64,000 nucleotides of DNA, from assembly GCF_009380135.2 (NCBI RefSeq), contig NZ_WHUT02000001.1, forward strand, positions 1-64,000. Reading direction: 5' to 3'. The notes beneath the pieces were generated by a model. It searched no databases and was not told where the DNA came from. It saw nothing but the letters and a program-made list of their open reading frames with translations. How positions within the stretch are numbered: position 1 is the stretch's first letter; every line of letters starts with the position of its first letter. The stretch comes from Fertoeibacter niger (lineage in GTDB: Bacteria; Pseudomonadota; Alphaproteobacteria; Rhodobacterales; Rhodobacteraceae). Position numbers and translations under genes: made by a program. This document shows, in pieces, positions 49,846 through 58,651 of the stretch.

Positions 49846-50719
49846 CGCCACGCTGGTCGACCTGCAACGCAGGCGCGCCTTTCGCGCGCCGACAAACGAG
49901 GCCCCCTGGCTGCGGGTGCTGCTGACCCTGGGGGTGGTGGGCGTGCTGGCGCTGCTGCTGTTCGCGCCGCTGATCGTGGTGTTCGTGGATGCGCTGGCAC
50001 AGGGGGCGGGGGCGGCGCTGGCGTCGCTCGCCAACCCCGATGCGGAATCGGCCATCTGGCTGACGCTGACGGTGACGGCCATCGTGTTGCCGCTGAACGC
50101 CGCTTTCGGCATTGCCGCCGCCTGGGCGATCACCAAGTTCGACTTTCGCGGCAAGGCGTTTCTGATCACGCTGATCGACCTGCCGTTTTCCGTCTCGCCG
50201 GTGGTGGCGGGGCTGTGTCTGGTGCTGCTGTTCGGGTCGAACAGCCTGATCGGCGGCTGGCTGGTGGCCAGCGGGTATCCCATCATCTTTGCGCTGCCGG
50301 GCATCGTGCTGGCCACGCTGTTCGTGACCTTTCCCTTTGTGGCGCGTGAGCTGATCCCGGTGATGATCGAACAGGGCCGCGCCGAGGAAGAGGCGGCGCT
50401 GACGCTGGGGGCAGGGGGCTGGCGGGTGTTCTTCACCGTCACCCTGCCCAACATCCGCTGGGCGCTGCTGTATGGCGTTTTGCTGTGCAATGCCCGCGCC
50501 ATGGGCGAGTTCGGCGCGGTGGCGGTGGTGTCGGGCAAGATCAGGGGCCAGACCGCCACCATGCCGATCACCATCGAGATGCTTTATAACGAGTATCTTT
50601 CGGTCGCGGCCTTTTCCATGGCCGCCCTGCTGGCGCTGCTGGCGCTGGTGACGCTGACGCTGAAAACCCTGCTGGAATGGCGCTATGCCGACCAGCTGGC
50701 TGCAAACCACCGGCATTGA
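49838..50719 (+). CDS. cysW: Sulfate ABC transporter permease CysW
   Basis: 293-residue permease. ATG 49838 ([15 protein letters not shown]) lies inside the cysT end; SD-like GGAGG lies ~12 bases ahead. TM-rich with the EAA loop [30 protein letters not shown] and [26 protein letters not shown]-type motif ([16 protein letters not shown]), diagnostic for CysW. Confidence 0.93.
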   Translation: MSDATLVDLQRRRAFRAPTNEAPWLRVLLTLGVVGVLALLLFAPLIVVFVDALAQGAGAALASLANPDAESAIWLTLTVTAIVLPLNAAFGIAAAWAITKFDFRGKAFLITLIDLPFSVSPVVAGLCLVLLFGSNSLIGGWLVASGYPIIFALPGIVLATLFVTFPFVARELIPVMIEQGRAEEEAALTLGAGGWRVFFTVTLPNIRWALLYGVLLCNARAMGEFGAVAVVSGKIRGQTATMPITIEMLYNEYLSVAAFSMAALLALLALVTLTLKTLLEWRYADQLAANHRH

Positions 50720-50730
50720 GGGGCCTTGCC

Positions 50731-51450
50731 ATGCACATCCAGATTGATGAAATCTCGAAAGAATTCGGCAGCACGGCGGCGCTGACGCCGGTGACGCTGG
50801 GCATCCCCTCGGGGGCGCTGGCGGCACTGCTGGGCCCATCGGGGTCGGGAAAGACGACCTTGCTGCGCATCCTGGGGGGCCTCGAATTCCCCAGTTCCGG
50901 CCGGGTGCTGTTTGACGGGCAGGATGCGACGGGCCTGTCGGTGCAGGAACGCCGGGCGGGTTTCGTGTTCCAGTCCTATGCGCTGTTCCGGCATATGACG
51001 GTGTTTGAGAACATCGCCTATGGGTTGCGCGCCCGGCCCCGGGTCAGCCGACCCGCCGATGCGGAAATCACGCGGCGGGTGACGAAACTGCTGGACCTGA
51101 TCCAGTTGCCGCAGATCGGCACCCGCTATCCCAGCCAGTTGTCGGGCGGCCAGCGCCAACGCGTGGCGCTGGCCCGCGCGCTGGCGATCGAGCCGCGCAT
51201 GCTGCTTCTGGACGAACCCTTCGGCGCGCTGGATGCCCGCGTGCGCAAGGAATTGCGGCAGGGCCTGCGCGAGATTCACGACAACACGGGGCTGACCACG
51301 GTTTTCGTGACACATGACCAGGAAGAGGCGATGGAACTGGCCGATCTGGTGGTGGTGATGTCGATGGGCCGCATCGAACAGGTGGGCCGCCCGGCCGACA
51401 TCCGCGCCCGGCCAAAGACCGATTTCGTGCGGGAGTTCATCAGCGTGTAG
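50731..51450 (+). CDS. cysA: Sulfate ABC transporter ATPase CysA, short form
   Basis: 239 residues. Walker [18 protein letters not shown]-loop [17 protein letters not shown], signature [16 protein letters not shown], Walker [14 protein letters not shown]-loop [14 protein letters not shown]. Typical CysA is ~350 residues with a C-terminal TOBE-like regulatory domain; this one stops right after the ATPase core ([10 protein letters not shown]). Last gene of the operon. Confidence 0.93.
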   Translation: MHIQIDEISKEFGSTAALTPVTLGIPSGALAALLGPSGSGKTTLLRILGGLEFPSSGRVLFDGQDATGLSVQERRAGFVFQSYALFRHMTVFENIAYGLRARPRVSRPADAEITRRVTKLLDLIQLPQIGTRYPSQLSGGQRQRVALARALAIEPRMLLLDEPFGALDARVRKELRQGLREIHDNTGLTTVFVTHDQEEAMELADLVVVMSMGRIEQVGRPADIRARPKTDFVREFISV

Positions 51451-51457
51451 AATTCTG

Positions 51458-51504
51458 GCCGGGGCGGCGTTGCGCAATGCCCATTGCGCAAGGCAGCCCC
51501 CGGC
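51458..51504. terminator. Large hairpin after cysA
   Basis: Nested stem: GCCGGGG (51458-51464) with CCCCGGC (51498-51504), and TTGCGCAAT (51470-51478) with ATTGCGCAA (51483-51491). There is no long T run; it lies 8 bp after the cysA stop and between convergent genes. Confidence 0.6.
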
Positions 51505-51587
51505 TTGCATTTCTCATCCGCAGATCGCAGCGCAGTTGGACGGCATGGCAAAGCGCCGTGACGTCGCACTGGCCCGGTTTGGTTTTC

Positions 51588-51890
51588 TTACCTTATCACG
51601 ATCTCATCTGCCCGGATGTAGCCCAGCACGGTGCGGGCCTGTTCATCCAGCAGGTCAAGATCCAGATATTCATCTGACAGCCGTCTGGTCTTGTTCTCGA
51701 TCTCGGCCAGCGCCAGCACCAGGCGGTCACGCTCCAGCCGCAGTTCCTCGGCCTCGGCGGCGATCTGCACCTGGCGGAACACGCCGTAATCGCCCTGCAC
51801 GGCGGCAAAGGTGAAATAGGCCCCCAAGGTGCAGACCAGCAGGAAATACAGGCTGGCCCCGATGGCGGGGCGGTGAGTGGTGGGTGTCAT
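51588..51890 (-). CDS. Septum formation initiator, FtsB/DivIC family
   Basis: 100-residue bitopic division protein. N-terminal TM (about 12-31: GASLYFLLVCTLGAYFTFAAV), then a coiled coil (EAEELRLERDRLVLALAEIENKTRRL) and a conserved tail LDLLDEQARTVLGYIRADEIVI. This is the FtsB-like subunit that bridges FtsL and FtsQ. Size and layout are standard. Confidence 0.9.
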   Translation of the reverse strand: MTPTTHRPAIGASLYFLLVCTLGAYFTFAAVQGDYGVFRQVQIAAEAEELRLERDRLVLALAEIENKTRRLSDEYLDLDLLDEQARTVLGYIRADEIVIR

Positions 51891-51997
51891 CTGCGGGCCT
51901 CTGGCTGGCCCCGCTGCACGGGGGCTTTCGGGCGAATCATGCCACAGGGACGGGGCGATGTGAATCCCTCATTCTGCATGGCCCGAAAGGCCGCCTG

Positions 51998-52540
51998 TCA
52001 CAGCCCGCTGAACTGAAGCCCGGTGTCGAATGTGCCGCTGAACTTGCGGCAGGCCCCGTTCTTGCCGCCGCGCGGGCACAATTCGGCGGTCAGCCGCCCG
52101 GACATGCTGCCATAGCCACTGCCGCTGCCCAGTTCGATGGCCGTAATCTCCAGCACCGCGGCCCGGCCCTGCGACGAAAGGCGCGGCCCTTCGAGGCCAT
52201 CGTCGAAAATCTCGATCATCAGGGCTGTCGGCTTGCTGCCAACCTGCGGTGTGCTGGCATAGGTGGCTGCAACACGCAGTCGGCCCGTTTCGGCATCGGG
52301 GTCGCCGGGGGTGTAGCCGATCAGTTTAAACGTGATACCGTCATAAGTGTCGATCCAGGCCGAGGCGTCGAAGGCACCGATGGAAAAATCATAGGTCTGC
52401 CACGCCACGGCGTCGCGGCCCAGCGTGGCTGCCACATCGCCCAGAACAGGCGGATAGCCGGGCGGCGGATCGGGGTAATAGGCCTCTTGCCCCGCTGCGG
52501 GGGCGGCCAGCGCCAGAACCAGAACCGCCGCCCGCCACAT
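51998..52540 (-). CDS. Secreted hypothetical protein (180 aa)
   Basis: N-terminal Sec signal (MWRAAVLVLALAAPAAGQ) followed by YYPDPPPGYPPVLGD and a beta-rich domain ending in CPRGGKNGACRKFSGTFDTGLQ with two cysteines that could pair. No known domain recognised. Its ATG overlaps the stop of the aldolase gene (TGATG), so it is in one operon with fba, though a functional link is not evident. Confidence 0.75.
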   Translation of the reverse strand: MWRAAVLVLALAAPAAGQEAYYPDPPPGYPPVLGDVAATLGRDAVAWQTYDFSIGAFDASAWIDTYDGITFKLIGYTPGDPDAETGRLRVAATYASTPQVGSKPTALMIEIFDDGLEGPRLSSQGRAAVLEITAIELGSGSGYGSMSGRLTAELCPRGGKNGACRKFSGTFDTGLQFSGL

Positions 52541-53469
52541 CAGGCTTTGCCCTTGTAGATGTCGACCAGTTTCGCCAGCATCGCCAGCGCATCCTCGCGC
52601 GACCGCTGGAAGCTGTTGCGCCCGATGATCGACCCGTTGCCGCCGCCGTCGCGGATCGCGCGGGCGTCGTCATAGACCGCATCGGCACCCTTGGCCGCAC
52701 CGCCCGAGAACACGATGATCCGGCGGCCGGCAAAGGACGCCTCGACACAATGCCTTACCCGCGCCGCCTGCGTGGCGATATCGATCTTTTCCTTTTCATA
52801 GACCTTCTTGGCCTCGCCCAGCATCAGGTGATCGGTCGAAAGCTTGATCTTGATGATATGCGCGCCCAGCAGGGCCGCCACATGCGCCGCATAAGCCGCC
52901 ACGTCGATGGCGGTTTCGCCGTCTTTCGTCACGGCCTCGCCACGCGGATAGGACCAGATGACAGTGGCCACGCCCTTGGCGGCGGCCTCTTTGCGCATCT
53001 CGACGATTTCCTCGAACATGTCCAGCGCCATGTCCGACCCCGGATAGATTGTGAAACCGATGGCCGCGCAGCCCAGCCGCAGCGCATCATCAACCGATGC
53101 CGTCACGGCCTGATTCTTGCCCGCCGTATCCGACATCAGACTGTTGGCGCTGTTGCACTTCAGGATCGTGGGGATCTGGCCTGCGAATGTGTCGGCGCCC
53201 GCTTCCAGCGAGCCAAGGGGGGCTGCATAGGCGCTCAGCCCCGCGTCGATGGCCAGTTGGTAATGGTAATGCGGGTCATAGCCTGCCGTATTGGGCGCAA
53301 AGCTGCGGGCCGGGCCATGTTCAAACCCCTGATCGACGGGCAGGATGATCATCTTGCCGGTGCCGCCCAGCTTGCCTTCCATCAGCATGCTGCAAAGGTT
53401 GCCCTTCACGCCGGGCGTTTCGCCCTCATACATGCTCAGGATCTTCTGGACTGCCTTGGTCGCGCGCAT
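52540..53469 (-). CDS. Class I fructose-bisphosphate aldolase (DhnA/FbaB type)
   Basis: 309-residue cytoplasmic Schiff-base aldolase of glycolysis and gluconeogenesis. TIM-barrel landmarks: MIILPVDQGFEHGPARSF, IPTILKCNSANSL, AIGFTIYPGSD, VIWSYPRGEAV, and HIIKIKLST containing the Schiff-base lysine, FSGGAAKGADAV phosphate site. Class I enzymes of this archaeal/bacterial type are usual in Rhodobacteraceae. A LacI-type operator lies ~70 bp upstream. Confidence 0.93.
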   Translation of the reverse strand: MRATKAVQKILSMYEGETPGVKGNLCSMLMEGKLGGTGKMIILPVDQGFEHGPARSFAPNTAGYDPHYHYQLAIDAGLSAYAAPLGSLEAGADTFAGQIPTILKCNSANSLMSDTAGKNQAVTASVDDALRLGCAAIGFTIYPGSDMALDMFEEIVEMRKEAAAKGVATVIWSYPRGEAVTKDGETAIDVAAYAAHVAALLGAHIIKIKLSTDHLMLGEAKKVYEKEKIDIATQAARVRHCVEASFAGRRIIVFSGGAAKGADAVYDDARAIRDGGGNGSIIGRNSFQRSREDALAMLAKLVDIYKGKA

Positions 53470-53537
53470 CGGGGGGTTCCTTTCACTCAGCGGGCCGTGG
53501 CTCCGCGTCTAGAATCAGCCTTTCAGTCATGCAATCT

Positions 53538-53551
53538 TGTTGGCGCTAACA
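53538..53551. promoter_or_regulatory. LacI-family-type operator upstream of the aldolase gene
   Basis: TGTTGGCGCTAACA is a 14-bp palindrome with one mismatch, of the TGTTANCGNTAACA shape bound by LacI-family regulators of central carbon metabolism. A second symmetry, GTTGGCGC-N9-GCGCCAAC (53539-53563), overlaps it. A CceR-like regulator, known from Rhodobacter, is a candidate (inference). Confidence 0.45.
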
Positions 53552-53580
53552 GGTTGCGCCAACATGACAAAGCGTTGCGT

Positions 53581-54774
53581 TCAGGTCTCAAGCGCGGCGA
53601 CGCCGGGCAGAACCTTGCCCTCCATCCATTCCAGAAACGCCCCGCCCGCGGTGGAGATGAAGGTGAAATCATCGGCCGCCCCGGCCTTGTTCAGTGCCGC
53701 CACGGTATCACCGCCCCCCGCGACCGAGATCAGGCCACTCGCGCGCGTCATGGCCGCAGCCTGCGCCGCCGCCGCATTGGTGGCCGCATCAAACGGTTCG
53801 ATTTCAAACGCGCCCAGCGGGCCGTTCCAGATAAGGGTTTTCGCCGTGGCGAATACCGCCGCCACCGCCGCCACCGTGGCGGGCCCGGCATCAAGGATCA
53901 TGGCATCGGCGGGGCAGGCATCGGCGGCGACCACCTCGTTCGCCGCGCCTGCCTTGAATTCGCGCGCCACCACCACATCCACCGGCAGATGGATGGTGCA
54001 GCCCGCCGCCTTTGCCTTGGCGACAATCTCCAGCGCAGTTGGGGCCATGTCACGCTCGGCCAGTGATTTGCCCACCTCGATGCCCTGCGCCACAAGGAAG
54101 GTGTTGGCCATGCCGCCGCCGATCACCAGATGATCCACCTTGGTCACAAGATTGCCCAAGAGGTCCAGCTTGGTCGAAACCTTGGCCCCGCCCACCACCG
54201 CCACCACCGGGCGCTGCGGCTGGCCCAAAGCGGCCTCCAGCGCCTTCAGCTCCGCCTCCATCAACCGGCCAGCGGCGGCGGGCAGCAGCCGGGCAATCGC
54301 CTCGGTCGAGGAATGCGCGCGGTGTGCCGCCGAAAAGGCGTCATTCACATAGACTTCGCCCAAGGCCGCCATGCCCGCTGCAAGTTCGGCATCGTTCGTT
54401 TCCTCGCCCGCGTGGAAACGGGTGTTTTCCAACAGCAGCACATCGCCCGGCCCCATCGCCGCCACCGCCGCCTTGGCCGGGCCACCGATGCAATCCTTGG
54501 CAAAACCAACGCGATGCCCCGGCAAAGCGGCCTGCAAGGCGGGCAGCACCAGTTCAAGGCTCATCTCGGGCACCACCTTGCCCTTGGGCCGCCCGAAATG
54601 CGCAAGCAACACCGGCTTGCCGCCCTTGGCCAGAATGTCCGTAATCGTGGGCACGATCTTTTCGATCCGCGTCGCATCCGTGACCACGCCGTTTTCCATC
54701 GGCACGTTCACATCGACGCGCACCAGCACAACCTTGCCGTTCATGTCGATGTCGTCGAGTGTTTTCCAGCCCAT
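53581..54774 (-). CDS. pgk: Phosphoglycerate kinase
   Basis: 397-residue glycolytic kinase. Start set at [25 protein letters not shown], the family N-terminus; 16 further codons are open. Motifs: [67 protein letters not shown] and [12 protein letters not shown]. Same strand as fba with a 111-bp gap, so it may be transcribed with or before it. Confidence 0.97.
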   Translation of the reverse strand: MGWKTLDDIDMNGKVVLVRVDVNVPMENGVVTDATRIEKIVPTITDILAKGGKPVLLAHFGRPKGKVVPEMSLELVLPALQAALPGHRVGFAKDCIGGPAKAAVAAMGPGDVLLLENTRFHAGEETNDAELAAGMAALGEVYVNDAFSAAHRAHSSTEAIARLLPAAAGRLMEAELKALEAALGQPQRPVVAVVGGAKVSTKLDLLGNLVTKVDHLVIGGGMANTFLVAQGIEVGKSLAERDMAPTALEIVAKAKAAGCTIHLPVDVVVAREFKAGAANEVVAADACPADAMILDAGPATVAAVAAVFATAKTLIWNGPLGAFEIEPFDAATNAAAAQAAAMTRASGLISVAGGGDTVAALNKAGAADDFTFISTAGGAFLEWMEGKVLPGVAALET

Positions 54775-54910
54775 GATGCCCTCGCAATTCGGTTTGCCCT
54801 GTTCCACCCTATCGGCGGGCATCCGTCAACCGCGCGCATCACGCAGCTTTGCCCTTTTCACCATGGCTGCGCCCGACTAGGGTTCGCCCACAGTTTTGCA
54901 GGAGGGCCCG

Positions 54911-55417
54911 ATGGCCGAAATAACCGATCCCGAGAACACCATCATCATGACGCTGAAAACCGGCGAGGTGGTGATCCAGTTGCTGCCCGACGTGGCCCCC
55001 AAACATGTGGAGCGGATGAAGACCCTCGCCCGCGCCGGGGCCTATGACAATGTGGTGTTCCACCGCGTCATCGACGGCTTCATGGCCCAGACCGGCGACG
55101 TGGAAAACGGCAATGCCGAAAAGAACTTCAACCTGCGCCGCGCGGGCACGGGCGGGTCGGAGCATCCCGATCTGCCGGCCGAATTTTCCAAGCTGCCGCA
55201 TGCGCGCGGGTCCATCGGGGCGGCGCGGTCGCAGAACCCCAACAGCGCCAACAGCCAGTTCTTCATCAACTTCACCGACAACAATTTCCTGAACGGGCAG
55301 TATACCGTTTACGGTCAGGTGATTTCCGGCATGGATCATGTGGACAAGATCACCCGGGGCGAGCCTGCGCCAAACCCGGACCGGATGATTTCGGTCAAGG
55401 TGGCTGCCGATGTCTAA
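54911..55417 (+). CDS. Cytoplasmic peptidyl-prolyl isomerase (cyclophilin)
   Basis: 168 residues, no signal peptide. Cyclophilin core: VVFHRVIDGFMAQTGD with catalytic Arg, NPNSANSQFFINFTDNNFLNGQYTVYGQVISGMD. GGAGG precedes ATG 54911. It overlaps a second cyclophilin gene by 8 nt; the pair supplies the cytoplasm and the periplasm. Confidence 0.95.
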   Translation: MAEITDPENTIIMTLKTGEVVIQLLPDVAPKHVERMKTLARAGAYDNVVFHRVIDGFMAQTGDVENGNAEKNFNLRRAGTGGSEHPDLPAEFSKLPHARGSIGAARSQNPNSANSQFFINFTDNNFLNGQYTVYGQVISGMDHVDKITRGEPAPNPDRMISVKVAADV

Positions 55418-55991
55418 GGTCATTCTTGCAGGGGTGGCCGCCCTTGGCCTTGCGGCGCTGGGCGGGTTCGCACTGTCGCAAACCGCGCAGGCGCAGGCCA
55501 CCGATGGCCCCGGCCCCAATCTGGTGATCGAGGTGGCCGGCGCCGCCAATGGCACCGTGACCATCGACCTGCTGCCCGATGTGGCCCCGCTGCATGTGGC
55601 GCAGATCACGGCGCTGGCCAAAGAGGGCGCCTATGACGACGTGGTGTTCCACCGCGTCATCGACGGTTTCATGGCGCAGACCGGCGATGTGCAGTTCGGC
55701 AAGGGCGGTGTCACCGGCCAGTCGGGCATGGGCGGGTCTTCCTTGCCCGACATTCCGGCCGAGTTTTCGGATGTGAGCTTTGATCGCGGCGTGGTGGGCA
55801 TGGCGCGGTCACAAGACCCGAATTCCGCCAACAGCCAGTTCTTCATCATGTTCGCGCCGGGCGAATTCCTGAACGGGCAATACACCGTGGTGGGCCGGGT
55901 GATTTCGGGCATGGATGTGGTGGACGCCATCCAGCGCGGCGAGCCGCCGTCGGCCGCCGACCGCATGGTGAAAGTGACCGTGGCCGAATAG
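55410..55991 (+). CDS. Exported peptidyl-prolyl isomerase (cyclophilin)
   Basis: 193 residues with Sec signal (MSKVILAGVAALGLAALGGFALSQ...). The catalytic core matches the preceding gene closely (VVFHRVIDGFMAQTGD, NSANSQFFIMFAPGEFLNGQYTVVGRVISGMD), with differences in the loop GKGGVTGQSGMGGSS. It arose by tandem duplication with retargeting, a common pairing in this group. Starts inside the 3' end of the upstream gene. Confidence 0.93.
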   Translation: MSKVILAGVAALGLAALGGFALSQTAQAQATDGPGPNLVIEVAGAANGTVTIDLLPDVAPLHVAQITALAKEGAYDDVVFHRVIDGFMAQTGDVQFGKGGVTGQSGMGGSSLPDIPAEFSDVSFDRGVVGMARSQDPNSANSQFFIMFAPGEFLNGQYTVVGRVISGMDVVDAIQRGEPPSAADRMVKVTVAE

Positions 55992-56015
55992 CCGCTGTCG
56001 CGCTTGTTGAGAGCG

Positions 56016-56080
56016 CCGGGGGGGCTGCCTGCCCCCCCGGACCCCCCCGGGGATATTTAACGACAGAAAATGAAGAAGGT
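56016..56080 (+). repeat. GC hairpin plus dispersed GGGGATATTT repeat, copy 6
   Basis: Perfect stem CCGGGGGGGC-N5-GCCCCCCCGG (56016-56040), then CCCCCCCGGGGATATTTAAC and GACAGAAAATGAAGAAGG. It lies in the 104-bp convergent gap between the exported cyclophilin and tyrS and may act as terminator. Confidence 0.65.
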
Positions 56081-56095
56081 GCAGGGTCGCCTGAG

Positions 56096-57346
56096 TCACG
56101 CCATCCGCACGAGCCTGTGCTTCTTCTTGCCGATCGAGACTTTCAGTTCGGTCCCGATAAGATCGCCTGACACCGTGCCATTCGCATCCGTCACAAGATC
56201 ATTGTTGAATCTGAGCCCGTGTTCGGCCACCAGCCGTTTCGCCTCTTTGCCCGAGGCGACCAGACCGGCGGCCACCAGGAAATGCGTGACCGACAGGCCA
56301 TCGCCCAGAGTGGCTGCGGGCAGGGTGACAACCTCCAGATCCTCGCCCACGCCGCCCTGTTCGAACACCGCGCGCGCCGTGGCTTCGGCATTGGCGGCGG
56401 CCTCGGCACCATGCAGCAGGGTTGTGACCTGATTGGCCAGGATGATCTTGGCGTCGTTGATCGCCGAGCCTTCCAGCGCGCCCAGACGGTCGCATTCGTC
56501 GACCGGCAGTTCGGTATAGAGTTTCAGGAACCGGCCCACATCGGCATCGGTGGTGTTGCGCCAGAACTGCCAGAAATCATAGGGCGACAGCATCGCGCCG
56601 TTCAGCCAGACCGCGCCCCCCTGCGACTTGCCCATCTTGCGCCCGTCAGAGGTCGTCAGCAGCGGCGAGGTAAGGCCGAAGATCTGCTGGTCAATCACCC
56701 GGCGCGTCAGGTCGATGCCGTTGATGATATTGCCCCATTGATCCGACCCGCCCATCTGCAAAAGGCAGCCGTAGCGGCGGTTGATTTCAAGGAAATCATA
56801 GGCTTGCAGGATCATGTAGTTGAATTCGAGGAAGCTGAGGCTCTGTTCCCGATCCAGCCGCGATTTCACGCTTTCGAACGCCAGCATCCGGTTCACCGAG
56901 AAATGCCGCCCGATGTCGCGCAGGAAATCGAGGTAGTTCAGCCCATCCAGCCATTCGGCGTTGTTCAGCATGATGGCATCGGTCGGCCCGTCGCCGTAGG
57001 AAAGGTAGCGCGCGAAAACCGTGTTCATGCCCGCGATATTGGCGTCGATCTGCGCGGGCGTCAGCAGCGGGCGCTCATCGGCGCGAAACGACGGATCGCC
57101 CACTTTTGTGGTGCCGCCGCCCATCAGGGTGATCGGCTTGTGCCCGGTCTTTTGCAACCAGCGCAGCATCATGATGTTCAAGAGGTGGCCCACATGCAAG
57201 GACGCCGCCGTGGCATCATAGCCGATATAGGCAGGCACGACCCCCTTGACCAAAGCCTCGTCAAGCGCCTGATAATCCGTGCAGTCGGCCAGAAAGCCGC
57301 GCTCGGTCATCACACGCAGGAAGTCGGATTTCGCATGGTAGGTCAT
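56096..57346 (-). CDS. tyrS: Tyrosyl-tRNA synthetase
   Basis: 416 residues from [19 protein letters not shown]. Class I motifs: HVGHLL (HIGH) near residue 50 and KMGKS (KMSKS variant) near 236; the [34 protein letters not shown] region binds tyrosine/tRNA. The C-terminal S4 RNA-binding domain (about 345-405) has the variant [20 protein letters not shown]. Long-form bacterial TyrS. Divergent from anmK. Confidence 0.96.
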   Translation of the reverse strand: MTYHAKSDFLRVMTERGFLADCTDYQALDEALVKGVVPAYIGYDATAASLHVGHLLNIMMLRWLQKTGHKPITLMGGGTTKVGDPSFRADERPLLTPAQIDANIAGMNTVFARYLSYGDGPTDAIMLNNAEWLDGLNYLDFLRDIGRHFSVNRMLAFESVKSRLDREQSLSFLEFNYMILQAYDFLEINRRYGCLLQMGGSDQWGNIINGIDLTRRVIDQQIFGLTSPLLTTSDGRKMGKSQGGAVWLNGAMLSPYDFWQFWRNTTDADVGRFLKLYTELPVDECDRLGALEGSAINDAKIILANQVTTLLHGAEAAANAEATARAVFEQGGVGEDLEVVTLPAATLGDGLSVTHFLVAAGLVASGKEAKRLVAEHGLRFNNDLVTDANGTVSGDLIGTELKVSIGKKKHRLVRMA

Positions 57347-57405
57347 GGTGCTCTCGTGCATTAAAGACGTGTCCGTATACCGGGCGCGGGTATGAAGGGG
57401 AAGGC

Positions 57406-58500
57406 ATGTTGAAAGCGGGGCCAGTCTGGGCGCTGGGGGCGATGTCGGGCACGTCGCTGGACGGCGTCGATGCTGCCATGCTGCTGACCGACGGGGTGCG
57501 GATACTGGACTTTGGCCCGGTGGGGTATCGGCCCTATACCGAGGCCGAACGCGCGGTGATCCGTGCGGGTTTCGGCCTCTGGCCCGGCGATCCGGGGGTG
57601 GAGGCGGCGGCGGAGGTGGTGGAAACCGCGCATGCCGAACTGCTGTCGGGCTTTTCCGGGGCCGATCTGGTGGGGTTTCACGGGCAGACACTGGCGCATG
57701 ACCCGCGCGGGCGGGGCACGCATCAGGCGGGGTCGGGCGATGTGCTGGCGCAGGTGCTGGGCCTGCCGGTGGTCTGGGATTTCCGCAGCGCGGATGTGCG
57801 GATGGGCGGGCAGGGCGCACCGCTGGCCCCGTTCTATCACGCGGCCTGCGCGCAATGGATGGGGGCCACGGGGCCGCTGGCCTTCCTCAATCTGGGCGGG
57901 GTGGGCAACCTGACCTGGGTGGACCCGCGCGTGGCCGGCCCGGATGCGCCGGGGGCCTGTCTGGCCTTTGACACCGGCCCCGCCAATGCGCCGGTGAACG
58001 ACCTGATGCTGGCGCGGCGGGGCCTGGCACAGGATGCGGGCGGGGCGCTGGCGGCCGAGGGTGTGCCGGATGCCGCCGTGCTGACCGCTTTCCTGAACCA
58101 TCCGTATTTCTTCAAGATGCCGCCGAAGTCGCTGGACCGCAACGATTTTCCGGCACTTGTCGCGGCTGTGGCGGGGCTTTCGGATGCCGATGCCGCGGCC
58201 ACCCTTACCGCCGCTGCCGCATTGGCCGTGGCGCGGGGGGCCGAGCATTTTCCCGTGGCGGTGGACCGTGTGCTGGTCTGTGGCGGCGGGCGGCACAATG
58301 CCACGCTGATGGCGATGCTGGCGGCTGAATTGCCCTGCACGGTGGCCCCGGTCGAGGATGCTGGGCTGGACGGCGACATGCTGGAGGCGCAGGCCTTTGC
58401 CTATCTGGCGGTGCGTGTGGCGCGGGGGCTGCCCACCTCGGGGCCATCGACCACGGGGGTTGCGGGGGCGGTGGGGGGCGGGCAGATCAGCCGGCCCTGA
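57406..58500 (+). CDS. anmK: Anhydro-N-acetylmuramic acid kinase
   Basis: 364-residue ASKHA-fold kinase that phosphorylates 1,6-anhydro-MurNAc for peptidoglycan recycling. Motifs: [19 protein letters not shown] at the N-terminus, [41 protein letters not shown] and [10 protein letters not shown]. Length typical. GGGGAAGGC precedes the ATG. Confidence 0.96.
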   Translation: MLKAGPVWALGAMSGTSLDGVDAAMLLTDGVRILDFGPVGYRPYTEAERAVIRAGFGLWPGDPGVEAAAEVVETAHAELLSGFSGADLVGFHGQTLAHDPRGRGTHQAGSGDVLAQVLGLPVVWDFRSADVRMGGQGAPLAPFYHAACAQWMGATGPLAFLNLGGVGNLTWVDPRVAGPDAPGACLAFDTGPANAPVNDLMLARRGLAQDAGGALAAEGVPDAAVLTAFLNHPYFFKMPPKSLDRNDFPALVAAVAGLSDADAAATLTAAAALAVARGAEHFPVAVDRVLVCGGGRHNATLMAMLAAELPCTVAPVEDAGLDGDMLEAQAFAYLAVRVARGLPTSGPSTTGVAGAVGGGQISRP

Positions 58501-58651
58501 TGCCGCCACGCGGCCCCGCGCCCGCCCTAGCAGACGGCCAGCCCGGTCTGGTGGCACCATTTGATGCTGACCGTTGTTTTCGGTCTGGCATAAACCCCGT
58601 CTTTACGCGCTGCCCCTGATAACGGCGCAACACAGCGCGCAGGGGGTTCCA

